A stretch of DNA of 21,468 nt from an uncultured Eubacterium sp. (lineage in GTDB: Bacteria; Bacillota_A; Clostridia; Lachnospirales; Lachnospiraceae). Location of the stretch: NCBI GenBank assembly GCA_948468465.1, contig CAOKJJ010000080.1, positions 1-21,468 on the forward strand, read 5' to 3'. The position numbers were made by a program, and so were the translations under genes. Of the stretch, positions 14,607 through 21,468 are shown piece after piece. Below the pieces are notes generated by a model that saw only the letters and a list, made by a program, of their open reading frames with translations, had not been told where the DNA came from and made no database searches. Numbering within the stretch: position 1 is the stretch's first letter; each line of letters starts with the position of its first letter.

Positions 14607-15567
14607 TAAGTTCGGTCCGGATAGAATAGGAAATGCCGATATCGGCGTTTCCTTCTATTCGGTCAATTAACCGTTTGGCGGCAATGGCCGCCTTTTTGCC
14701 ATGAAATATGCGGATCATTGGCACGCGCCATGGGAGCAGTGTTTCTTGTGGAAGTTCGTCAAAGCATACGATATCCAGATCTTTAGGCACACTTAGTCCG
14801 AGCTGCTGGGCAGCGCCCAAAAGTCCTAAGGAAATCTGGTAATTTTCTGTTAATACAGGCAGAGGACGGCATGGAAGACGCGTTAGAAAATCCTGTGCGC
14901 AGTCACGTATTTCAGGAAGCTCTCCGGACAGCTCAACCGTATGCCCGCTGATTCCAAAGTTGTCAGTGCATTGCGCAAAGGCGCGCCGGCGTTCGGTAAA
15001 GTTAAAATTATATTCGGTACTGTGAGACAGATACCAGATGTCTTTATAACCTCGTCTGGCGAGATACTCCACCGCGTCATGAACACCGCCATTATTGTCA
15101 ATCAGAATATTATCTCCTGTGGGCAGACGCAGATCGCAGTCAAAAAGCATGAGCGGGACAGAAACTGTCTGGAACGGAAACAGACAGTCTGCAGGAATAT
15201 CGACTGCAAAGATGATCGCGCCTGCGACCTGTCCGTTTAAATGTTCCTTTAACAAAGAGGCGGATGTTTCATCATAGGTAACGGACTGCAGAAGATAACC
15301 GTGATCGTTGAGGATACGGTACAGTTCGGTATAGGATTGTTTAAACAGCCCATAGTCACTAAAGGAAGATATCTTTGTATTGATCAGCAAAACTTTATCG
15401 GGAAATAGTTTGTCCTCCTGGTGGTGAAGTTCCTTCTGGCAGGCGAGAATGGCCTCGCGTGTTTTCGGATTGACTCCCGGACGGCCATTCAGTGCCAAAG
15501 ATACGGTGGCAGGAGATATTCCCAGTCGTTTTGCAATAGCCCGACCAGTGATTTTAGATTCTTCCAT
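14596..15567 (-). CDS. LacI-family transcriptional regulator
   Basis: A 323-residue repressor-type protein. The N-terminal helix-turn-helix (residues about 7-27) reads GRAIAKRLGISPATVSLALN, followed by GRPGVNPKTREAI, the usual LacI hinge entry. Residues about 60-320 form the periplasmic-binding-protein-like sensor domain (for example RGYKDIWYLSHSTE and DIVCFDELPQETLL). The start has AAAGGAGGTC ten bases upstream. It follows the glycoside hydrolase gene by 18 bases on the same strand, so the two are co-transcribed, and it probably controls this gene pair and the divergent GH3 gene. The 3' end overlaps hemL tail to tail. Confidence 0.93.
   Translation of the reverse strand: MEESKITGRAIAKRLGISPATVSLALNGRPGVNPKTREAILACQKELHHQEDKLFPDKVLLINTKISSFSDYGLFKQSYTELYRILNDHGYLLQSVTYDETSASLLKEHLNGQVAGAIIFAVDIPADCLFPFQTVSVPLMLFDCDLRLPTGDNILIDNNGGVHDAVEYLARRGYKDIWYLSHSTEYNFNFTERRRAFAQCTDNFGISGHTVELSGELPEIRDCAQDFLTRLPCRPLPVLTENYQISLGLLGAAQQLGLSVPKDLDIVCFDELPQETLLPWRVPMIRIFHGKKAAIAAKRLIDRIEGNADIGISYSIRTELINS
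14624..14660. other. Extended inverted repeat inside the LacI-family gene
   Basis: GAATAG (14624-14629) pairs with CTATTC (14655-14660), and GAAATGCCGAT (14630-14640) with ATCGGCGTTTC (14641-14651) with one G-T; a 3-base bulge separates the arms. It starts 17 bases after the hemL stop and lies within the convergent gene's coding region. It may act as a structural terminator for hemL, although no clear T-run follows. The terminal codons of the regulator encode this palindrome. Confidence 0.4.
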
Positions 15568-15585
15568 GTTTCGTGTGACCTCCTT

Positions 15586-17118
15586 TTATTGCACAGCAGA
15601 GCGTTTTAAACGAATGCCGATATATTGTCGGCCAGGCAGAGGGATTTCAAAACGTCCTCTGCGGCGGCCGGCATTGCTGATTGTCATATTCCAGGTATCA
15701 ATGACTTCGACATCGAACCAGGTAGTGTCATCTATCCAGATCTGTCTGAAAGACGGCCGCCAGATGCTGAAATAGAAAAAGTAATATTGGCCGTTATAAG
15801 CTGGATCCGCAGGTATGGCTACGTCATCATCCCATTGAAAATGAATATCATCTCTTAAATTTCCAAGACACAGGCCGCATCCCGGAACGTCTTTCATAAA
15901 ATCCAACAGAAAGCGGAATCTTTCCGCGCTCTCGCCTTTCAGCGTTCCGCCATGTGCCCACCAGATCATGGGATCATCGCAAAGGAACGTCTCGCTGTGG
16001 CCGCAGTAGCCGCCCCGGATAAGGGCTTCCCATGCACGGCGGACTAATTCCTCCGGGGTAAAATTTCCCCAACAGTGCGGAAAATTGCCTTCATATCCGA
16101 CTTCGTCCCAGATGACGGGCTTGCCAAAACGATCCCGCAGATCGTTGGTGTATTCTGTAGTCTTGTGGTGATCCTCACGCTGGCAGCTGCAATGGGTAAT
16201 CCATGGGCGCGTGTAGTCAAAAAATGTTTCACAGTTATGTATGGACAGCAGATGATGGTATGGGTCGGATTCTTTTAGGGCCATCCCCATTTGCTCCCAG
16301 TCATCAGCAGTTAAATGCCGCATCAGATCATACTCGTTTGCTAATGACCACCATACATTGCGGAAGGCGCCGTATCGGGCGGCAACATACCGCAAATACA
16401 GCAGATTTTCTTCCATGGTCATGACCGAAAAGCCCCAGCGGTCATAGGCATGAAAAAGGATCAGATCCGCTTCGATGCCAAGCTCCATCAACTGTTGGAT
16501 CATATGGTCATAATGCCTGAAATAAGCGGGATTGAACCGCTGAAAGTCCCAATGGTTGCCGGGTGCCGCGCCGTTATAGTCGCTAAAGTTCTCACGGGTT
16601 AAGATGCTGGCGTCCATAGGAGTTCCCTCATATGGGAAAAACGGCGGATCCTGAAGACAGAAATCATAATGTTTGGGCATAAGGCAAAACCGCATTTTAT
16701 TAAAATATCCCTTTTTAAGCTCTTCAAACGTCTGGTTGATCATCTCCGGTTTTTGCAGTGCGAAGGCATAACAGGTGGTGCCGCAGGAGTGGTGCGGCGT
16801 ACTATCCTGGTATTTAAAATAAAATTGATCTGTCGTCCGTACAGGACCGTGATTGTTTTTCGCGGGCGGTATGGCACAAAACTGCCCGGAGAAAGTCTGC
16901 GGGCTGAAACTGCCGGAAACTTCGTAAGTATATACACCTTCATAAGAGGGCATGAACCGGATGCGATAGATACCGTCACCATCATAGAAACCGTTTACGG
17001 ACACAGTTTCCCTTTTATGATAAAATATACCATGTATTTCATAATCCGTAAAGGGGTTTTTCTCCTGTTTTCCCGGTACGGTAAGTTCGAATACACCCCA
17101 TTTTTCTACTTGCGTCAT
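15586..17118 (-). CDS. DUF5060/DUF5605 glycoside hydrolase-like enzyme
   Basis: A 510-residue cytosolic protein without a signal peptide. The N-terminal beta domain (about 5-85, EKWGVFELTVPG and FMPSYEGVYTYEVSG) fits DUF5060; a TIM-barrel follows (about 95-415) and a C-terminal beta domain of the DUF5605 kind (about 430-510). In the barrel WWSLANEYD gives the candidate acid/base Glu 262 and VIWDEVGYEG the candidate nucleophile Glu 339, as in clan GH-A enzymes. The ATG at 17118 has AGGAG eight bases upstream; GTG 17121 is the alternative. It leads the GH-LacI operon and is divergent from the GH3 gene. The glycoside substrate is unknown. Confidence 0.88.
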   Translation of the reverse strand: MTQVEKWGVFELTVPGKQEKNPFTDYEIHGIFYHKRETVSVNGFYDGDGIYRIRFMPSYEGVYTYEVSGSFSPQTFSGQFCAIPPAKNNHGPVRTTDQFYFKYQDSTPHHSCGTTCYAFALQKPEMINQTFEELKKGYFNKMRFCLMPKHYDFCLQDPPFFPYEGTPMDASILTRENFSDYNGAAPGNHWDFQRFNPAYFRHYDHMIQQLMELGIEADLILFHAYDRWGFSVMTMEENLLYLRYVAARYGAFRNVWWSLANEYDLMRHLTADDWEQMGMALKESDPYHHLLSIHNCETFFDYTRPWITHCSCQREDHHKTTEYTNDLRDRFGKPVIWDEVGYEGNFPHCWGNFTPEELVRRAWEALIRGGYCGHSETFLCDDPMIWWAHGGTLKGESAERFRFLLDFMKDVPGCGLCLGNLRDDIHFQWDDDVAIPADPAYNGQYYFFYFSIWRPSFRQIWIDDTTWFDVEVIDTWNMTISNAGRRRGRFEIPLPGRQYIGIRLKRSAVQ

Positions 17119-17145
17119 CACAAGGACTCCTTTCTAAATAGATGG

Positions 17146-17183
17146 TTTAAATTTGCTTTAAATAATTTAGATATAGTTTAAAT
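17146..17183. promoter_or_regulatory. Helically spaced TTTAAAT boxes, candidate operator
   Basis: TTTAAAT occurs at 17146, 17157 and 17177, with TTTAGAT at 17166. Successive starts are 11, 9 and 11 bases apart, so the boxes lie on one helical face. The last overlaps the -10 and the others cover the start of transcription and leader of the minus-strand GH-LacI operon, a typical repressor position. Similar boxes occur at 17269, 17282 and 17289 on the GH3 side. The LacI-family product is the obvious candidate binder, though the expected central CG of LacI operators is absent. Confidence 0.4.
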
Positions 17184-17203
17184 AATAGTTTTGGATTTGT
17201 CAA
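17175..17203 (-). promoter_or_regulatory. Promoter of the GH-LacI operon
   Basis: On the minus strand a perfect TTGACA (17198-17203) is followed after 17 bases by TAAACT (17175-17180). Transcription would start near 17168, about 50 bases before the ATG at 17118. Confidence 0.65.
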
Positions 17204-17302
17204 TATCAGATATATTTACTGTGATTTTGCATAATTTATAGTTACATTTTTTGTTAAAATAGACGATTTTTAAATATTTCGTTTAAAATTTAAATAAAAA
17301 TG

Positions 17303-17331
17303 TTGAATTTTTCTAACGATGGGTTTATATT
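17303..17331 (+). promoter_or_regulatory. Promoter of the GH3-symporter operon
   Basis: TTGAAT (17303-17308) and TATATT (17326-17331) are separated by 17 bases. Transcription would start near 17338, which supports the GH3 start at 17391 over the earlier in-frame ATG at 17319. Confidence 0.55.
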
Positions 17332-17390
17332 ATGAGTCAGAAAACCGCGGTGCATATTTGAGCGGCAAAAAAGAAAAGGAGATCAAAAAA

Positions 17391-19742
17391 ATGGCAAAAA
17401 CAGCAGAAGAGATTAAAAGTATTGTTTCTCAAATGACTTTGGACGAAAAGGTTCGTTGCTGTGCATTGTATCAGGACCGTTTTGGCAATCTGCCTCGTTT
17501 TGGCATTGCTTACCGCAGCTGCGACAATCCTTCCGGAGGGTGGTGCGATTATTTTCGTCTGCCAAGAGAAGAGATGGAGGATAAGTTTTGGGGGACCTGT
17601 TTCCCGCAGGCAGCGGCGCAGGGGGCTGCCTGGAATCCAAAACTGGCCCGTGAGATCGGTGAGGCACAGGGACGGGAGTGCAAAAACCAGCAGGTAGATA
17701 TTATTCTCCGCCCGGGTGTCAATATGAAACGAAGCCCGCTGTGCGGAAGAAACTTTGAATATTATTCTGAGGATCCATGGCTTTCTTCAGAATTAGGGGC
17801 GGCATATATTCAGGGAGTTCAGAGCCAGCATGTGGCTGCAAACTTAAAACATTTTGTCTGCAATAACCAGGAGTATGAACGGATGACTACAAATGCGCAG
17901 GTGGATGAGAGGACGTTCAATGAGATGTATCTGCGGGTATTCCAGCTTGTATTGCAGAAATCTGATCCATGGACGATTATGACCTGCTATAATAAAGTAA
18001 ACGGCAAGTGGGTGCATCAAAACAGGGAAATTATGGATAAGCTGAAAAATGAGTTCGGCTATGACGGGCTGATTATGTCCGATGCCTTTGCCGTCCATTA
18101 CAAAGAAGATAAAGTGGAGGGGCATATTGCCGGCCTGGATGTGGAGCTTGCGGAGGAAGACAACCACAGCCATCTGCTCTGGGATGCGATCAACAATGGC
18201 GAAATGCCGGAACAGGTATTGGACCGCATCGCTTATCATGTGGTGGACTGTTATTATAAGATTCATGACGGAAGCGAGGTTCCGACCGTGGATCTGAAAG
18301 CGCATCATGCGCTGGCACGCCGGGCAGCGGCGGAAGGGGCGGTTCTTTTAGAGAATGACGGCATACTGCCTCTTGCTAAGACAGTAGAAGGCCTGGCAGT
18401 CATCGGTGCGTTTGCCAAAGAGCCATGTTATATGGGCGGCGGTTCCGGCCATATGAATGGGCATACACTGGATATTCCTTATGATGAGATGATGCAGCTG
18501 ACGGGAGCAGAGGAAATTCCTTATGCGGCAGGCTATCAGATCAATGCCGGATTCCCGCCGGAAGATACGCCGCGTCCGGATCTGATTACGGAGGCTGTGG
18601 AAACGGCTAAAAATGCCGAACTTATCATTTTATTTGTCGGATATCCTTATGGTGTGGAATCGGAAGGATATGACCGTACGGATCTGTTTCTTCCTAAGAG
18701 CCAGCGGGATTTGCTGGATGCCGTGCTGGCTGTGAATGAAAACGTGGTACTTGTGGTCAATACCGGGGCGCCTGTAGACATTACCGCCTATAACAAACGG
18801 GTAAGAGCTGTGCTGCAGGGCGGCTATGCAGGTGAGGCATCCGGCGGAGCCGCGGTTGACATTTTATTTGGATTTGCAGAACCTGGCGGACGGCTTCCGG
18901 AGACATATCCGTGCCGTCTGGAAGACACTCCTTCCTATCTGAACTTTCCGCACTATCCGGATACGATGCCAAATGTGACTTACGGGGAAGGTGTGTATAT
19001 CGGTTACCGGTGGTATGATGCAAAAAAACTGGAGGTGGAATATCCGTTCGGGTATGGCTTGTCTTATACGACCTTTGCTTATCGTGATATTCATTTGGAT
19101 AAGAGCGGAATCAGCGCGGATGACAAAGTGACAGTCAGCTTTACAGTAAAAAATACGGGCAGCCGTGCCGGATCGGATGTGGCTCAAATCTATGTAAGGG
19201 ATGTGGTTAGCAGTATCAACCGTCCGGTAAAAGAGTTAAGAGGTTTTCAAAAAGTTTATCTGGAACCAGGTGAAGAACAGCAGGTTTCCGTTACGTTAGA
19301 CCGAAGGGCTTTTGAATGCTATACGCCTGCCCTGCATAAATGGGTCGTAGAAGGCGGTGAATATGAAATTCTTGTGGGCCGCAGTTCCAGGGAGATCCTG
19401 CTGACGGCATCTGTTATGGTGGATTCAGTCGAGGCAGTCAAGCGTTTCAGCCCACAGGCACAGGTAGGGCATTTTGTGAAGGAGCCGCAGTTTAAAGAGG
19501 CGTTATCCACAGCCAGCAGTGCGGTACAGGAATTTTTTGATCCTGACAAAAATCCGATTCTTCCGCTGGGGCTTGCGATCCCGTTTGGGCAGTTCGGGGA
19601 TGCCGATCTTGGACAGGGCAAGCTGAACCAGGAGCTGATTCAGAAAGTAGTCAGCAGGCTTAATGTAAAAGACAACAGCCTGGAACTGTCTTCCAAACTG
19701 GTTCAGCAAGTGGTAAGTACGCTGAATGAAGGGAAAGAATAA
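17391..19742 (+). CDS. Glycoside hydrolase family 3 beta-glycosidase
   Basis: A 783-residue cytosolic enzyme without a signal peptide. The N-terminal barrel has KHFVCNNQE (154-162) and the nucleophile Asp 231 in IMSDAFAVHY. The GH3_C domain (about 305-540) carries ESEGYDR (423-429) with candidate acid/base Glu 425. A fibronectin type III-like domain (about 575-665) has KNTGSRAGSDVAQIYV and ELRGFQKV. A further tail of about 110 residues is unusual, and it includes two similar segments, QELIQKVVSRLN and SKLVQQVVSTLN. ATG 17391 is chosen because AAGGAG lies nine bases upstream and it falls after the predicted promoter. The linked symporter suggests it acts on an imported beta-glucoside or related glycoside. 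Confidence 0.94.
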   Translation: MAKTAEEIKSIVSQMTLDEKVRCCALYQDRFGNLPRFGIAYRSCDNPSGGWCDYFRLPREEMEDKFWGTCFPQAAAQGAAWNPKLAREIGEAQGRECKNQQVDIILRPGVNMKRSPLCGRNFEYYSEDPWLSSELGAAYIQGVQSQHVAANLKHFVCNNQEYERMTTNAQVDERTFNEMYLRVFQLVLQKSDPWTIMTCYNKVNGKWVHQNREIMDKLKNEFGYDGLIMSDAFAVHYKEDKVEGHIAGLDVELAEEDNHSHLLWDAINNGEMPEQVLDRIAYHVVDCYYKIHDGSEVPTVDLKAHHALARRAAAEGAVLLENDGILPLAKTVEGLAVIGAFAKEPCYMGGGSGHMNGHTLDIPYDEMMQLTGAEEIPYAAGYQINAGFPPEDTPRPDLITEAVETAKNAELIILFVGYPYGVESEGYDRTDLFLPKSQRDLLDAVLAVNENVVLVVNTGAPVDITAYNKRVRAVLQGGYAGEASGGAAVDILFGFAEPGGRLPETYPCRLEDTPSYLNFPHYPDTMPNVTYGEGVYIGYRWYDAKKLEVEYPFGYGLSYTTFAYRDIHLDKSGISADDKVTVSFTVKNTGSRAGSDVAQIYVRDVVSSINRPVKELRGFQKVYLEPGEEQQVSVTLDRRAFECYTPALHKWVVEGGEYEILVGRSSREILLTASVMVDSVEAVKRFSPQAQVGHFVKEPQFKEALSTASSAVQEFFDPDKNPILPLGLAIPFGQFGDADLGQGKLNQELIQKVVSRLNVKDNSLELSSKLVQQVVSTLNEGKE

Positions 19743-19765
19743 TACATATCAGGGAGGATAATATT

Positions 19766-20524
19766 ATGCAGAAATTAAAGCATGAATCAAGTTATTATCA
19801 GACAGCTGCCTTTAAATGGAGGCAGCGTATCGGGTTCGGTATCAGTGATTATGCATGCAATCTGGCATATTTGCTGGCTAATACCTATTTATTGTTTTAT
19901 TATACGAACTGTGCCGGCATAGATCCTGCTCCTATTGGAATTATGTTTGTTGTTACAAAGTTTATTGATGCGTTTACGGATTATATGGTAGGTGCGCTCA
20001 TTGACCATACAGATACCAGGATGGGCAGATACCGTCCATGGATGATGGTGGGAGCGCCTGTACTGGCAGTGGGAATGGTACTTCTGTTTTCGGTTCCTGT
20101 TCATTGGAGCGCGGGAGCGAAGCTTGCATGGGCATATGTTACCTATGTTATTTTCTCCTTTGGCTATACGCTGGTGAATATCCCTATGGCTCCAATTGTG
20201 ACAGCGCTGTCGCCAGAGCCGGCGGAGCGCACGAAAATCGCGACGACCCGTACCGTATTTTCCAATCTTGGCTCGCTGACCTCTTCTTTGTTTGTGCTTC
20301 CTATGATCTACTTTTTTGCAGGATCCAAGGATGCGACAGGCGCGGCTTTGGCGACCGGATACCGAAATACCAATATCGTGCTTGGCATTATCGTAATTGC
20401 GATCATTTTTGCATGCGTGTTCAGTGTCGCAGAAATCAATCCGCCTACGAAAACAGAAGAAAAGTCTTCGATATTAAAAGACATAGGCGATATGTTTAAA
20501 AATAAATATTATATTATATTATGA
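19766..20524 (+). CDS. GPH-family sugar:cation symporter, N-terminal half (frame broken)
   Basis: A 252-residue product covering the first six membrane spans of a glycoside-pentoside-hexuronide:cation symporter. Markers: RIGFGISDYACNLAY at the start and FIDAFTDYMVGALID with TRMGRYRPW (about residues 73-93), the cation-coupling and loop 2-3 motifs. GGGAGG lies upstream of the ATG. The frame ends at TGA 20522-20524 just after FKNKYYIIL, within a TATTA repeat, and the rest of the transporter continues in another frame. It forms an operon with the GH3 gene 24 bases upstream. As written the protein would lack six spans and is unlikely to work alone. Confidence 0.88.
   Translation: MQKLKHESSYYQTAAFKWRQRIGFGISDYACNLAYLLANTYLLFYYTNCAGIDPAPIGIMFVVTKFIDAFTDYMVGALIDHTDTRMGRYRPWMMVGAPVLAVGMVLLFSVPVHWSAGAKLAWAYVTYVIFSFGYTLVNIPMAPIVTALSPEPAERTKIATTRTVFSNLGSLTSSLFVLPMIYFFAGSKDATGAALATGYRNTNIVLGIIVIAIIFACVFSVAEINPPTKTEEKSSILKDIGDMFKNKYYIIL
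20506..20522 (+). repeat. (TATTA)3 pentanucleotide repeat at the symporter frame break
   Basis: TATTA is repeated three times without mismatch at 20507-20521; 5-base periodicity extends from 20506 to 20522. With two units instead of three the first half reads ...Y Y I M I L directly into the second half, restoring one frame of 479 residues. The repeat therefore sits exactly where slippage would switch the gene on or off. Confidence 0.8.
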
Positions 20525-21210
20525 TTCTGGGACTGACATTTTTCCTGTTTTTGGGATATCTGGGCATGTACGGCGCGATGCAGTACTATTATACATATAT
20601 TATAGGCAATGCAGATTCTATGAGCCTTGCGTTATCCTTGCTGACGATTTTGGCGATTCCGACGATGCTTGTTTCGGCGTTTTTAAACGGAAAGGGAATT
20701 ACCAAGGTCAGGCTGATGCAGTTTGGCGCCATCGTCGACTGCGTGGGTTATCTTATATTATTTATAACCTCCAATGTTACCGTTGCCACAGCAGCGCTTG
20801 CCCTGATCGGTTTAGGATTTGGATTCAGACAAAGCATGTATTTTTCCATGCTGCCTGATATCTTTGACTACACAGAATGGAAGTGCGGCAAAAATATGGG
20901 CGGTACGCAGAACGCGGTAAACGGATTTGTGAATAAAGTATCATCCGCCTCCGCGTCGGCTATCATATCCGCCCTGCTGACATGGAGCCATTATCAGGAG
21001 AATATCCCGGCGATGGACGCGGCTCTTGCGGCAGGTGAAAACCTGAAAGAAGCATTTCCAGTCACGATCGGCGCACTGAATTTTGCTTTTGGCGGACTGT
21101 CTCTTGCGGCAACTGTTTTATGTGTTTTGATTATGCTGCCATATGATCTGGATAAAAAGTATCCTGAGATACGTGCCGATTTGGATGAAAGGCAGAAAAA
21201 GAGCGCCTGA
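20521..21210 (+). CDS. GPH-family symporter, C-terminal half (frame broken)
   Basis: A 229-residue product with about six hydrophobic segments, matching the second half of a GPH symporter. FGFRQSMYFSMLPDIFDYTEWKCGK and the following GGTQNAVNGFVNKV are typical of the region after the eighth span. ATG 20521 overlaps the upstream stop (ATGA), but no ribosome binding site precedes it, which argues against a separately evolved gene. The C terminus (LPYDLDKKYPEIRADL) is normal for the family. Reinitiation at the ATGA, ribosomal frameshifting, a slipped repeat or a sequencing error are the possible readings. The gene is followed by a strong terminator. Confidence 0.85.
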   Translation: MILGLTFFLFLGYLGMYGAMQYYYTYIIGNADSMSLALSLLTILAIPTMLVSAFLNGKGITKVRLMQFGAIVDCVGYLILFITSNVTVATAALALIGLGFGFRQSMYFSMLPDIFDYTEWKCGKNMGGTQNAVNGFVNKVSSASASAIISALLTWSHYQENIPAMDAALAAGENLKEAFPVTIGALNFAFGGLSLAATVLCVLIMLPYDLDKKYPEIRADLDERQKKSA

Positions 21211-21282
21211 TAACTCTGTCTGGACGCTGGGAAAAACGGCCATGGAGAACTTGAACGGGTGCGTAGCATGTAGCGTGTTTTT

Positions 21283-21322
21283 AAATAAGATTCCTGCTTT
21301 GGATGCAGGAATCTTATTTTTT
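21283..21322 (+). terminator. Strong intrinsic terminator of the GH3-symporter operon
   Basis: AAATAAGATTCCTGC (21283-21297) pairs perfectly over 15 bases with 21305-21319, with a TTTGGAT loop and a run of six T (21317-21322). It lies 73 bases after the symporter stop. Confidence 0.9.
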
Positions 21323-21396
21323 GCGGTGATTGCGGATGAATCAGAAAAGAAACATTTTTGACATTGTGTTGCGTTTTTTTTGTTGGCTATGCGGAC

Positions 21397-21463
21397 GCTG
21401 GATGAGGGGCGAAGCCTGGATTTCGGCTCCTACTCCAGAATGTTAAGAATTCCTAAGCATTCT
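21397..21463 (+). repeat. Dispersed palindromic repeat, right copy
   Basis: A GC-rich arm (GCTGGATGAGGGGCGAAGCC at 21397-21416) is followed by an imperfect palindrome AGAATG...GAATTC...CATTCT (21437-21463). The core matches 51-77 at 23 of 27 positions and the arm matches 937-954 at 16 of 18. It is inverted relative to the left copy. A small REP-like dispersed element is the likeliest reading. It runs to within five bases of the window end, so its true boundary is not seen. Confidence 0.55.
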
Positions 21464-21468
21464 GCATG

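Noticed and set aside
17319..17390. Longer GH3 frame starting at 17319
   Set aside because: The extra 24 residues have no ribosome binding site, lie across the predicted promoter, and do not resemble a GH3 N terminus; 17391 has a good AAGGAG.
20510..20524. Programmed -1 ribosomal frameshift as the explanation for the split symporter
   Set aside because: No X-XXY-YYZ slippery heptamer or downstream structure was seen; repeat slippage explains the break better, though it is not excluded.

Overview
The window looks like a chromosomal segment of a low-to-mid GC Gram-positive anaerobe of the Clostridia, most likely Lachnospiraceae-like. The evidence is strong AGGAGG-type ribosome binding sites, GTG starts, DUF3791/DUF3990 and DUF2975/HTH gene pairs, a two-component/ABC module, a cobA-hemD fusion in a hem operon, and a small cytosolic glycoside-hydrolase cluster with a GPH-type symporter. 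The genus cannot be fixed from the sequence alone. No rRNA, tRNA, CRISPR array or transposase was found.

Layout. 1-1100: a diverged palindromic repeat, an unrecognised 205-residue gene on the minus strand whose terminator hairpin overlaps its last codons, and a second repeat fragment. 1103-2032: a DMT/EamA exporter. 2110-3042: an AT-rich three-gene cassette with overlapping or coupled genes (DUF3791, then the ADP-ribosyltransferase-like DUF3990, then a small protein). It resembles a toxin-antitoxin or defence unit and is the best candidate for an under-described system. 3094-7876 (minus strand): response regulator, histidine kinase, ABC ATPase and duplicated-FtsX permease, with candidate regulator sites upstream of the regulator gene and between the kinase and ATPase genes. 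8171-10579: DUF2975 membrane protein, small Cro/C1-type regulator and a DUF4173-like polytopic protein that starts with six hexapeptide repeats. 10702-14606: cobA-hemD, hemB and hemL, a tetrapyrrole operon without hemA or hemC beside it. 14596-17118 (minus strand): a glycoside hydrolase of the DUF5060/DUF5605 kind followed by a LacI-family regulator, divergent from 17391-21210: a GH3 beta-glycosidase and a GPH symporter that is split into two frames. A strong terminator and a second copy of the palindromic repeat close the window.

How the genes work together. The carbohydrate cluster forms a plausible import-and-hydrolyse unit under the LacI-type regulator: the symporter brings in a glycoside and the two enzymes, which lack signal peptides, cleave it in the cytosol. 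The divergent promoter region carries helically spaced TTTAAAT boxes. The symporter reading frame breaks exactly inside a (TATTA)3 repeat, and loss of one 5-base unit would restore a 479-residue protein, so this may be a phase-variable switch, a recent mutation or a sequencing error. The two-component/ABC module fits envelope-stress or antimicrobial-peptide response, but its permease topology is not that of BceB.
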